NCBI GenBank assembly: GCA_030062745.1
Contig: CP099840.1
Coordinates: 33,011,101 to 33,075,100 of the forward strand
Reading direction: 5' to 3'
Source: Capitulum mitella
Lineage: Eukaryota > Arthropoda > Thecostraca > Pollicipedomorpha > Pollicipedidae
Length of the DNA stretch: 64,000 bases
In this document: positions 51,801-60,408 of the stretch, in pieces
Numbering within the stretch: position 1 is the stretch's first letter
Layout of the letters: each line of letters opens with the position of its first letter
The notes under the pieces: model-generated
The model's input: only the letters and a program-made list of their open reading frames with translations
Databases searched by the model: none
Told to the model about the DNA's origin: nothing
Program-made: the position numbers and the translations under genes

Positions 51801-54800
51801 TGGAGGTGGCGGGCCGACCCTTCAGCGCGTAGGCGGCCGGATCCAGGAACACACATTCGCCCACAGAGTACGTCTCCCCCATGTAGCGAACCTGGCCAAA
51901 TCGGGTCTGAAAACGGACACAGTGCAAACGGCCTGTCGAGTCCAGGAGCTTGCATTCGCTCACCGAGTGCGTCTCGCCGAGGTGCGAACACCACAGTTAT
52001 AAGCCCGAACCAGCGTGTGGCGTGCTCTAGTGGTAAACATCAGAGAACTGCCATATGCAATAACTAAAACACGATCGTGCCGCCCTCCGCACTCAATGAA
52101 CAACGACATTAGTAATCAGGAAGTGGGAGGTTTTTCATTCGTCCCCCATGGAATTCGACATTTGCATACAGGATTGTTAAATGTTTGGCCAATTACAGTA
52201 ACACGACAGGAAAACCTCACAGGCATTGTATTGTATTCTACTGTATTTGTGAATACAGTACAAAACAATGCAGACATAACAGACAGACCACGGCACACAA
52301 AATAACAACTTCGCAGGAGAAAAGCTCCGCCAACAAACACCTGCCGGCACGGACCTCGTTTTTCGTCGAGTCCTCGGTGACCCTGTTCTGCGGGGTCGCC
52401 GCCGCCTTCAGCTCGGCCAGGCGGGCTCGCTCGCAGCAGGGGCAGAAGTCCAGGCGGCCGTCCGTGTTCTCGGGACCCGGAGGCACGTCCTCGAACCTGC
52501 CGTGCTCCTCCACGTACCTGGAGCGGGGTCCGACAGGCATGAAAATCGGAACCAATCGCCTCGTGTCAGCTAAACTCGGCATGACACAGGAAAGTACACC
52601 GACGAATATGGTTGGTGAATCTGTATGCGGTACTGCAAACACGCAGTAGCATACAGCCAACGAAAGGTGGCAGAAATGCCTCCAGTGGTGCGGCGATGGA
52701 GGGCCAATGGCTAAGCAGAGCCATATGACTCACTTCTTCTGGAACCAGAAGGTGTCGGACTCGTTCTCTGGCACGTGGAATGACTCCCTCCCCTCGAACC
52801 AACAGGAGGCGTCGCTGCGATCCAAAACTCGTGCCTGACGGGAGAGTTCCAAGAGTTCCAACCATGCGCACCGGATGCTTAAGAACAAGGAGGATCTATC
52901 AGAGTCTCTAGTTTGCGGCGCGTGTAGACACCAGAGGTTTCTGTTCGGATGAAGAGGCTAAATTTGGGAATCATGCTCCTTATGCCACAAACGCGGCAAT
53001 CGGCACAGGAAACACCATTTGAGCAACATGGAACTCCATTGCACCAACGCAAAAGCAACAGTCTCTGGCGTCTCCTGCTTCGCCCACCTTCCTGGTGACG
53101 AACTCCAGCTGCATGTCCTCGCAGGCGTCAGACACGAACAGCTCCATGGGATCAGCCGTCTCGCCCAGCAGGGTCTCCTGCCCCCGGCTGGAACACGACA
53201 GCTTCGGTGAACACCCGATCTACAGCGCACCGAGGAAGGTATCTTCTCCCCAGCTGGACAATGACACTACCCGACATTGTCCGAACACACGGAGGCTCAT
53301 GCAAGCAGTGTGGAAAATGAATGCGTCGCTTTAAAGGGACAAAGAACAGCCGTTCACACGACTGTAGCGAGAAGCCACGGTCAACCACCAATGATACCAA
53401 CAACGGACTACCATCATTTGGTTCCCCAAGGACATCATTTTCATCCCAAACACAATTCTCATTCAAGAAAGGGTTTAATTTGATTACATAATGAATCTAT
53501 TACGATCATCTTACGTGAGGAAAATGCGCCATGATCAGTTTATTGCAATGCTGACATCACGATGACACCGAGCGAACGTCAGAAAAACGTTTACACCATG
53601 AGCTGACGCGCCCGGCGCCGCCGGCCGCCGGTGACTGACCTGAACCAGACGGCGTGGTACCGCCGGCCGCCGGTGACTGACCTGAACCAGGCGGCGTGGT
53701 ACCGCCGGCCGCCGGGTGACTGACCTGAACCAGGCGGCGTGGTACCGCCGGCCGCCGGGGGACTGACCTGAACCAGGCGGCGTGGTACCGCCGCTGTCCG
53801 CCGGTGACTGACCTGAACCAGACGGCGTGGTACCGCCGGCCGCCGGTGACTGACCTGAACCAGGCGGCGTGGTACCGCCGTTGTCCGCCGGGGGACTGAC
53901 CTGAACCAGGCGGCGTGGTACCGCCGGCCGCCGGTGACTGACCTGAACCAGGCGGCGTGGTACCGCCGTTGTCCGCCGGCCGTCTCCCACATGTAGACGA
54001 GCTGGGCCACGTACGGCAGCTGGCCGGCCGCCTCGGCCTCCACCACCACGCAGTCGCCGAGCCGCAGCAGCTCGCCGTTCACATCCACAGAGCTGCGGCA
54101 GCGCCGTCCGGTCAGGCCCACCCAGGCGCGGCAACTGCGGTCGCACATCGCCAACAGTGTCGCCACTCACAAGGCTGAGACAGCGCCTGGGAACCCAGGG
54201 CCAGGTCTTCGCAGCACGCAGCCAAGGGTTAAACACTGCCTACCAGGGGTTTGAGTGTTCTGTAGCTACAGGTAAAAAGTTCCAACGGTACAAGAAAAGA
54301 CCCAAAAACCACGGGTCAAGCCAACGAGATGGTGAGAGCACCGTTCGCATGTCCCCAGCCGTGCTACCACACGTTCCAATTGTCCTGTCAAGCAAAGGAT
54401 AGGTAACGAAGTTCAAATGGCTAGCCGAACCGTTTCAGCCAGCTAAACCATCGCACAGCCGCAACAGATTACACCAGTCTTTACCGCCCGGCCAGCGATG
54501 ATTGTCCGCGCGCCTCACCCGTAGTAGGTCCTGCCGGCCTCAGCTCCGAGCGGTTCGCCGACCCAGCTGGTGCTGCGGGACTGGCGGCGGACGCGGTGGC
54601 TCCGCTCGACCGCCAGCGCCGCCGCCGTCCTCACCGAGTCGTCCTCCTCGTCCTCGCCGCCGTCGGAGTCCTCCGCCTCCTCGATCGCCATGTTGGGGCA
54701 CCTGCGCGGCGGCCGGCCGGTCAGCCGAGGCCGGGGTCGTCTCCGCGGGACTCCCGACCGCCGGTCCGCTGTGACTCGGTACCAGAGGTCAGCGGACGGG

Positions 54801-56937
54801 GGGGAGGGGTCACGGCGGCGAACCTCTGTCACGATCCGAGAACTCTGCGCCATTGCTCAGGGACACGCAAAACCGCCCATCACTGCCGAGGACCCAACAA
54901 CGCGGACGACGAGTCGGACTGGGACACCGGTGACGTCCAGTCGCAGACTCCGCGCCGATAACAATGCGCAGGCCGAACCTGCGGTTGATGCAGCACTGCT
55001 TGCTCCTGCCGCTGCCGCCGAACTTGATCATGTCCTTGCAGTGTTTGCAGCTGCCGCAGTCGGGCTGCTGGCACGCCTCGCAGACTCCGCAGCGCGTCCG
55101 GCGCGGACCCTGCTTCACCTGGCAGCAGGGGGAGGGGCGTGAAGGGGCGGACCCTACTTCACCTGGCGGCGGGGGAGGGGCGTGACGGCGCGGACCCTGC
55201 TTCACCTGGCGGCAGGGGGAGGGGCGTGACGGGGCGGACCCTGCTTCACCTGGCGGCAGGGGGAGGGGCGTGAAGGGGCGGACCCTGCTTCACCTGGCGG
55301 CAGGGGGAGGGGCGTGAAGGGGCGGACCCTACTTCACCTGGCGGCGGGGGGAGGGGCGTGACGGCGCGGACCCTGCTTCACCTGGCGGCAGGGGGAGGGG
55401 CGTGAAGGGGCGGACCCTACTTCACCTGGCGGCAGGGGGAGGGGCGTGACGGGGCGGACCCTGCTTCACCTGGCGGCGGGGGGGGGGGCGGACCCTGCTT
55501 CATCTGGCGGCGGGGTGGAGGGGCGTGAAGGGGCGGACCCTGCTTCACCTGGCGGCGGGGGGAGGGGGATCCTGCTTCACCTGGCGGCGGGAGGGGCGTG
55601 ACGGGGCGGATCCTGCTTCACCTGGCGGGGGGGGGGGGGCGGACCCTGCTTCATCTGGCGGCAGGGGGAGGGGCGTGAAGGGGCGGACCCTGCTTCACCT
55701 GGCGGCGGGGGGAGGGGCGGACCCTGCTTCACCTGGCGGCGGGAGGGGCGTGACGGGGCGGATCCTGCTTCACCTGGCGGCAGGGGGAGGGGCGTGAAGG
55801 GGCGGACCCTGCTTCACCTGGCGGCGGGGAGGGGGGGGGGCGGACCCTGCTTCATCTGGCGGCCGGGGGAGGGGCGTGACGGGCGAACCTTGCTTCAGCG
55901 GACGGCAGCGGGGGAGGGGGGGGGGTCGTGACGAGGCGGACCTGGCACTGCAGCCGGCACAATGCAGCGACATGGTCCGGTACACCGGCCGGCGGTGTGA
56001 CCGCACAGCGATAGGACATCAGTAATAAACTACTGGTCCATAGCAAGTAGCTTCTATGGGGCCTACAGTGCACGGCCATTTACCAGAGGTACAAACATGG
56101 ACAACAGCAGCGCCAAATCCAGACGAACCTGCCACACTGCGAAGCATGGAAGCGCGCAATGGACAAAGACAATAGCGAAAATGCAGCCGCGTGACAGCTG
56201 TCCGGTCCCTAACAAAAGTCCGCCAGAAGACCCTGGTCGCGGCGCGCGTGTCGGCGGTCACCTTGTCGTCGTTTTCTATCTGGCCCTTGAAGAAGTTCTC
56301 GAACAGGTCGGAGACGAGAGGCGTGGTCGTCGCCTTGGTCATGGGCGCGGCCGTCTTCTTAACACGGGTCACCTTCCGAATCGCTCGTCTGGGAGGAAGA
56401 TGATCTAGTCAGTCGCTCTGCCTCTACTTAGATCTTTCGCTGAGCTATTTCTCTGCGTGAGGAATACCATAAATACACGACGTATTAACCTACCCTGCAT
56501 GAGCATCGTTACCCATGTGAGTGCGTGCTGTCTGCGCCAGTATTATGTAATTCAGCCTACTGTGCTTCACACAGCCCATCGGCTACCAATCTAATTGACC
56601 TAGGTTTCGCACAGCGAGCTGGGCCTTTTCTGGACACAACGCGAGCATCGTCAAACCGAGTCAAGTTCTCTCGGCCGAGGCCATACACAAAACACCAGTG
56701 TGGCACGGCCCGAGCCGCGTCCGTCCACCGTCTCCCGACTGAGCAGCACCGTTTGCCGAGCGTCACGCCGGCCAGCCGGATCAGCGCGCGCACGCAGGCC
56801 GTGGTCAGCAGCTGGGCCTCGTCGTCGGCGGCGGCCAGGTCGAAGCTCTGCACCTGGTCCACCACGAACTGGGCGTGCCGCAGCAGGCAGTCCTCGGTGA
56901 ATGAGTCCGTGCCGAGCCCGGACGGCGGCACGGACGT
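42141..56937 (-). CDS. DNMT1: DNA (cytosine-5) methyltransferase 1 (DNMT1), 22 exons, N-terminus not found
   Basis: The maintenance methyltransferase: it methylates hemimethylated CpG in the nucleus using S-adenosylmethionine. Minus-strand exons in order: 56750-56937, 56262-56388, 54979-55109, 54519-54701, 53943-54092, 53088-53187, 52734-52834, 52355-52517, 51772-51906, 51307-51430, 51003-51128, 50439-50629, 50025-50176, 48781-48892, 48210-48341, 47744-47946, 47257-47368, 46730-46876, 46234-46333, 45535-45775, 45128-45244, 42141-42842. Every intron has GT-AG ends, and the phases agree at every junction except between 46730 and 46333, where one short exon seems to be missing. About 1,245 residues are assembled: RFTS end, CXXC, BAH1, BAH2, catalytic domain, long tail. 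Exons before 56937, for the PCNA-binding region and most of RFTS, were not found. Three introns carry minisatellites made of splice-junction sequence. Confidence 0.93.
42462..42725 (-). repeat. Coding minisatellite, eight 33-bp units in DNMT1 tail
   Basis: The unit encodes 11 residues (for example [11 protein letters not shown] and [11 protein letters not shown]). All eight units stay in frame, with substitutions that mostly preserve the T-A-x-E-N-G core. Confidence 0.85.
42843..45127 (-). other. Last DNMT1 intron, with AGGTCA-rich repeat DNA
   Basis: This 2.3-kb intron is the longest in the placed gene. At 43803-43840 and 44115-44155 it has runs of GGTCA pentamers, alongside many scattered AGGTCA words like those of the TIR-type element family. 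It contains no exon-like sequence. Confidence 0.6.
45128..50176 (-). CDS. DNMT1: DNMT1 exons 13-21: catalytic C5-methyltransferase domain, motifs I-IX
   Basis: Exon 50025-50176 has the GRGKGKG linker and motif I ([19 protein letters not shown], AdoMet binding). Exon 48781-48892 has [17 protein letters not shown]. Exon 48210-48341 has motif IV with the catalytic cysteine ([19 protein letters not shown]). Exon 47744-47946 has motif VI (ILENVRNF) and [13 protein letters not shown] of motif VIII. Exon 47257-47368 has [20 protein letters not shown]. Exon 46730-46876 has [19 protein letters not shown]. Exon 46234-46333 has [19 protein letters not shown]. Exon 45535-45775 has [20 protein letters not shown] and the [12 protein letters not shown] block. 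Exon 45128-45244 has motif IX ([20 protein letters not shown]). All catalytic residues are present, so the enzyme looks active. About 26 residues expected between 46730 and 46333 are absent. Confidence 0.95.
46142..46164. repeat. Long G run in a DNMT1 intron
   Basis: CGCAGGG is followed by a run of about 16 G residues in intron 19, on the strand opposite to transcription. It is a likely site of length polymorphism or assembly error. Confidence 0.8.
46342..46487 (-). repeat. Two tandem 73-bp copies next to a DNMT1 splice acceptor
   Basis: CAGCGCCGTCTCCTGCCCGG starts at 46342 and again at 46415. The copies run collinearly to GCTGATCAG with about two differences. The first copy ends eight bases from the acceptor of exon 46234-46333. 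The missing short exon would be expected in this intron. Confidence 0.9.
49215..50050 (-). repeat. Minisatellite A, 43-bp units containing a DNMT1 5' splice site
   Basis: About 16-20 copies of a 43-bp unit, with some ~22-bp deletion variants. On the gene's strand each unit contains the last bases of exon 50025-50176 and its donor (GGGCGTGGCNGTCAG|GTGAGC), so the array extends the exon-intron junction into the intron. On the opposite strand each unit has CAGAGGTAAGA, which also resembles a donor site. Reading past the true donor meets an in-frame TGA at once, so only the first donor gives a coding transcript. Confidence 0.93.
50439..51906 (-). CDS. DNMT1: DNMT1 exons 9-12: BAH2 domain
   Basis: Exon 51772-51906 encodes [20 protein letters not shown] then LDPAAY. 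Exon 51307-51430 has [20 protein letters not shown] and PDPFRIARI. Exon 51003-51128 has [17 protein letters not shown] and LHMLYYSSE. Exon 50439-50629 starts E-A-S-V-S-F and continues [23 protein letters not shown] and FAEPPP. All phases agree. In-frame sequence immediately 5' of exon 51772-51906 encodes a diverged second copy of its start (51915-51995). It contains its own [15 protein letters not shown] and may be exonic or a relic. Confidence 0.9.
51915..51995 (-). repeat. Diverged partial duplicate of the BAH2 exon
   Basis: On the minus strand this segment encodes [15 protein letters not shown], which mirrors [15 protein letters not shown] in exon 51772-51906. The DNA identity is clear over CATTCGC, GAGT, CGTCTC and GCGAAC blocks. 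The frame is open through the normal acceptor into the real exon. Confidence 0.75.
52355..54092 (-). CDS. DNMT1: DNMT1 exons 5-8: BAH1 domain
   Basis: Exon 53943-54092 gives [29 protein letters not shown] and RRYHAAWF. The last codon is completed by exon 53088-53187 ([31 protein letters not shown]). Exons 52734-52834 ([20 protein letters not shown]) and 52355-52517 ([21 protein letters not shown]) finish the domain. W-F-S-R-G-Q-E-T lines up without gaps with the vertebrate W-F-C-A-G-T-D-T. The donor of exon 53943-54092 is repeated eight times in the adjoining minisatellite, so other donors could be used. The donor GAG|GTCCGT at 52355 is weak. Confidence 0.88.
53630..53990 (-). repeat. Minisatellite B, eight units containing the BAH1 5' splice site
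   Basis: Eight copies of a 42-46-bp unit. Each carries the end of exon 53943-54092 and its donor (CCTGGTTCAG|GTCAGT). By my count donor positions in the gene's direction are 53943, 53901, 53855, 53813, 53768, 53725, 53682 and 53640. The sequence is open throughout, so each unit encodes versions of [11 protein letters not shown]. Donors at 53901, 53682 and 53640 would keep the reading phase with the next exon. Confidence 0.93.
54519..55109 (-). CDS. DNMT1: DNMT1 exons 3-4: CXXC zinc finger and autoinhibitory linker
   Basis: Exon 54979-55109 encodes [18 protein letters not shown] followed by [17 protein letters not shown] and a CC pair. This is the CXXC finger that binds unmethylated CpG, with both C-x2-C-x2-C clusters and the KFGG motif intact. 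Exon 54519-54701 starts with the finger's last cysteine ([14 protein letters not shown]). It then gives the acidic linker (GEDEEDDS) that keeps unmethylated DNA out of the active site, and ends with [10 protein letters not shown] and RTYY before BAH1. The exon 3 start is ambiguous: the acceptor AG at 55110 gives KGPRRTRC, and an AG nine bases earlier in the transcript would start at 55118. Confidence 0.9.
55095..55920 (-). repeat. Minisatellite C, ~20 G-rich units containing the CXXC exon 3' splice site
   Basis: About 20 copies of a ~40-bp unit. On the gene's strand each contains the C-rich tract and two AG acceptors that precede exon 54979-55109 (GCCGCCAG|GTGAAGCAG|GGTCC) plus the first exon bases. 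On the plus strand each unit has GGGGGAGGGG and often GAAGGGG, so several G-runs per unit make G-quadruplex formation likely. Confidence 0.93.
56262..56937 (-). CDS. DNMT1: DNMT1 exons 1-2 of this window: end of RFTS domain and CXXC linker
   Basis: Exon 56750-56937 starts after a TTTCAG acceptor and encodes [27 protein letters not shown] and LAGVTLGKR, the conserved end of the replication-foci targeting sequence that docks on the active site in autoinhibited DNMT1. Exon 56262-56388 continues in phase with [17 protein letters not shown] and ends at ENDDK before GTGACC. The donor after exon 1 (CG|GTGCTG) is weak. The upstream exon should end around the family's KIE motif, but nothing like it was seen between 57000 and 64000. 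Confidence 0.88.
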
Positions 56938-56999
56938 CTGAAACACGGACAGCGGCGGCGAGTCGCGAGCTGCACAGACCGGCACGGGCGAGAGGAGCT

Positions 57000-57590
57000 C
57001 ACAGCGGTCACGCCAGGCGCGCCTCCTGGCGAGGCACGCCTGGTCACATGATTACAGGTGGCGGGTAGAAAACATCACCGGCACCGGCGCATCACGAGGA
57101 GGCTCTGTCTAAATAGTGTAGAATTAGGCCGACGTTACATGGGGGGCCGACTGTATCGAGACTCGGTACTTCAGAAGACAACGCACTGCAACTAAAGTAC
57201 GTACTGTACGTACAGCTGCATCCTTCAGGATCGCGAGCAACGATAAATGCGTGGAAAATGCTCCAGAAGAGAAAAGGTAGGCAGGACTGGCCGTTAGCAG
57301 GAGCAATGGCCTGCAGGGGGCGGTAGATACCAGACACAGGAATTCGCACGACTGAGACACAGGAGAAGCCCAGGCACGAATGGTGAGAACACGCAGGGAA
57401 CACAACTGACGACATGTGACCTATTCGGAAAAGTTTCGCTTTTAGTCAAAAATCATACAATTAAAGCATCGCAGAGGCCAGATCTGGTCGTGGCCTTATC
57501 CTCATACGGTGCATGTTTCTCCACCAACAGTTTGTCAGGGATCCGAAAACACAAAACATATGCTTCTGAGCACGCTGCTAACTATGCTGC
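57000..57590. other. DNA between DNMT1 and the U2 array
   Basis: No upstream DNMT1 exon was recognised. The segment 57190-57340 has words shared with the U2 flanking repeats (ATCGCGAGCAAC, GCGTGGAAAATGCTCC), so it may be a decayed end of the U2 repeat array. Confidence 0.45.
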
Positions 57591-57596
57591 TAACGC

Positions 57597-57888
57597 TGCT
57601 AACTATACATCCATATAAAGTTTTAAGTCCTGTCTTAAAAACTCTGTTTTTGGCAGACATTTTCCTTTTACCCTCAACATGGCCAAAAATGGCCTGAGGT
57701 GCCTCCCAAAAACGTTGCCTGGCTCCGCCCCCGAGCAAACTAGAATTTTGAAATTTTGTCACGGCGCGTAGAAAGAATAGCTAGGAAAAGTCACTAAGTT
57801 TCGTAAAGCTGCGTTAAAAAGCCTGGAATTGGCAAGCAAAAAACCCGAAGGGGGGCGGATTCAGCTTCCCCCCCTGCCGGGAATAGGG
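57597..57888 (-). mobile_element. piggyBac-like MITE fragment (copy 4, inverted, truncated)
   Basis: The reverse complement matches the left ~290 bp of the complete copies. The terminus CCGGGAATAGGG lies next to TCAA (57889-57892). The matching position in U2 unit 2 reads TTAA (62372-62375), so this was also a TTAA site, now mutated. The interior end is truncated at about 57597. Confidence 0.85.
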
Positions 57889-58024
57889 TCAAGGCGAGAA
57901 ACAACCCTACTTGGACGAAAAAATTGCTCTAAAAACATTAACGACCATTTTCTGCTTCTAATCACTACAGTCGGAACAAATGTGTGTGACGGGTAATGGT
58001 CGTGGTGGTTTCAGGCATGTTTAA

Positions 58025-59227
58025 CCCTATTCCCGGCAGGGGGGCTGAATCCGCCTCCCCTCGGGTTTTTTGCTTGCCAATTCCAGGCTTTTTAACGCAG
58101 CTTCACGGAACTTGATGACTTTTCCTAGCTATTCTTTCTACGTGCCGTAACAAAATTTCAAAATTATATTTTGCTCAGGGGCGGAGCCAGGTAACGTTTT
58201 TGGGAGGCACCTCATGCCATTTTTGGCCATGTTTAGGGTACAAGGAAAATGTCTGCCAAAAACAGAGTTTTAAAGATAAAACTTAAAACTTTATATGGAT
58301 GTATAGTTAAATAGTTGGGCAATGTGCAGATGTAATTTTGTTTATCTGAAGTCATTTTACAAGGTCAAGGTACAAAATCAAAATTTGTTTTTTTCGCAAT
58401 AATTTCGGTGCCGTTTGTTCAAATGCCACACTCGGAATATATATGACACAGAACGGTGCCCTCTACTTGTGTACCAAGTTTCAGCTTGATATCAGGTCGG
58501 GTCACGGAGCTATGACTTAAAATATCCGTGGGCGTACCCTATATTGCAATAGCAATAAAATGAAATTTTTGAGATAGAGTGAATTAAAATGGTTGAAAAC
58601 GTTCACAGATAATATTAAATGCACACGAGATCATTCCAAGTGACTTCAAGGTCACTGGAGGTCATTTAAGGTCAAAGGTCACAAGTTGATCTGAGGAACG
58701 TGTGACCATGACAGTTTCCCCTTTTTCATATCCCTGGCACCGCCTATGCTAACATTATACAAACATTGTAATGCGATTTGTACTTCTTTAGAATAACATG
58801 GCAAGCAGAAGCCAAAAAAGGGTGTTTGCTTCTTTTGTTCATTCAGTTGTTAGAAAACTAATCCTTCTATTTTTGAAACCCTGTGAACGTCCATTAATTT
58901 TCTCAAAATTTCAGATTTGCGGGCCCATGGTAAAAGCCCTATCCATAATCTTTCGATTCATGCCAGTTTCATCGTAATCGGTCGATAAACAACGGAGTTA
59001 TAAGAAGTTCAAAAGTACGCCCATTTTGACATTTTTGCCCCCTTATATCCACAAATTTCAAAAATTTTCAAAATTTCTTTTTATAAAAATGTAGTTCACG
59101 TCACGGCAAATCGATTGCCGTTTGTTGAGATGAAATCGGACGAGTAGTTCTCCAGATCTCAGGGGGGGGGCCGAATCCGCCCCCCTGCCGGGAATCGACC
59201 ATACCGTCTAGCCCTCCGGGAATAGGG
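58025..59227 (+). mobile_element. piggyBac-like MITE (copy 5, complete, with empty site known)
   Basis: This 1,203-bp element has TTAA at 58021-58024 and 59228-59231. It begins CCCTATTCCCGGCAGGGG and ends CCGGGAATAGGG. The paralogous U2 unit 2 has a single TTAA (62504-62507) at the same point, which shows the insertion and its target duplication directly. No transposase is encoded. Confidence 0.95.
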
Positions 59228-59609
59228 TTAAGGCAAAATACAGAGGCCTAGGTGCCTCGAATCTTCGACCTGGTGTCGATATTCTATGTGAAAAGAAATC
59301 CACACCGCACTGAGACCTATATCTTCCACTATCGCCAGCAACAAGCACAGAACATTGGAGAGTGCGTGGAAAACGTTCCGGAATGCGGAAGCTAAACAGA
59401 ACAATGGTTGCTACCATACCGAGTACTGTTGAAATACAGCAGATACCAACGATCAACAATCGACGTCAACGTAAGGAGACATAGGACCAGCGCAGTGTCT
59501 GACAGTGAAAGTATCCAGAAAATTCACCAATGACTGCAGCAGCTCACACGCCTAACACTTGTGGGACAGTCTCCACTACAACAGAATGGTAAAGCGCGTC
59601 AAGATACGC

Positions 59610-59740
59610 CGCAGATACTTCATTTTAAACCGTGCTTAAACACATTCTGGCCGCAGTGAGCATGATCCACAGACAACACCGGACTCCACCTTCACGATGT
59701 GGTCTAACCAAGGAGACACCCGACCAACACACGAAGGGAG
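59610..59740 (-). pseudogene. Possible relic of a U2 3' end
   Basis: On the minus strand, TGCTCACTGCGGCCAG then TTTAAGCACGGTTTAAAA echoes the true U2 end and flank (TGCACTACAGCCAG, then TTTAAGCACGTCTGAAAA). Similarity is roughly 60% over 45 bases and no 5' half is found. The same relic is in unit 2 at about 62888-63018. Confidence 0.4.
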
Positions 59741-60104
59741 ATCCAACGGACTCATCATACTGCGTCTCAGCATCGCAGACAATCCTTAATCGCAATGGAA
59801 ACGAATCTCTACCGCACTGGGAGCTACATCCACCAACACAGAGAGCAGCGAGGACAGCACGGCGCACAGTGCGTATGGAAATGCTTCAGACCAGCAGGAA
59901 TGGTCACTAGCGCGAGTAATAGCCTCCAGACACAGCAGATACCAGATGTAGATACTTGGAAGTCAATGGATGAAGACACACGGCAAAGGAGTCCCATGGT
60001 AGCGAGACCTAGACACGGATTCACAGTTGACGAACAGCAAAATAATGCGTTCTACACAAAAACAGTTCCAGTGATACGTGATAGGTACAACCCGTCCAGT
60101 TACT

Positions 60105-60136
60105 CATCAGATACTTAATTTTCAGACGTGCTTAAA
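60105..60136 (-). promoter_or_regulatory. Putative snRNA 3' box
   Basis: Just downstream of U2 on the minus strand is GTCTGAAAATTAAGTA, which resembles the 3' box that directs Integrator-dependent end formation of Pol II snRNA genes. The same word follows the second U2 at 63383-63414. Confidence 0.5.
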
Positions 60137-60324
60137 GTGGGCCGATCCTGGCTGTAGTGCAATGCCAGGCCAACCCGCGGCAGGGCAGGAGCAAGCTCCA
60201 GAAACCCCGCCAAAGTTCAAAAATCAGTTTAATATTCTGGTCCCCATGTAGGGGACGTATCAGATATTAAGCTGATAAGAACAGATACTACACTTTGATC
60301 TTAGCCAAAAGGCCGAGAAGCGAT
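60137..60324 (-). ncRNA. U2: U2 small nuclear RNA
   Basis: The RNA component of the U2 snRNP, which pairs with the intron branch site during splicing. The 188-nt sequence starts ATCGCTTCTCGGCCTTTTGG and contains the branch-site pairing word GTGTAGTATCTG and stem-loop II sequence. An Sm site follows (CTGATTTTTGA), then the 3' hairpins (GGTTGGCCTGGCATTGCACT). The AAGATCAAAGTG form with three As matches insect U2. The 3' end is set by length and the final hairpin. It is identical to the copy at 63415-63602. Confidence 0.96.
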
Positions 60325-60400
60325 ACAGATACCAGATACTTTTTGGACTTAAGTCCATTTCCATTATCCTAAGACGCTAACGCAAAAATATTGGGCATCC

Positions 60401-60408
60401 ATTTGCAT
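60401..60408 (-). promoter_or_regulatory. Octamer-like ATTTGCAT upstream of U2
   Basis: ATTTGCAT lies 77 bp upstream of the U2 start. In vertebrate snRNA genes this octamer is the distal enhancer element but sits near -200. Its role here is unproven. It is repeated at 63679-63686. Confidence 0.35.

Noticed and set aside
53535-54236. A 233-codon minus ORF with [10 protein letters not shown] repeats as a repeat protein
   Set aside because: It reads through the BAH1 exon in another phase and then the minisatellite. The phase-consistent exon structure of DNMT1 explains it better.
55525-55797. Gly/Arg-rich ORF with LLHLAAGGG repeats
   Set aside because: A translation of the intronic minisatellite C on the wrong strand.
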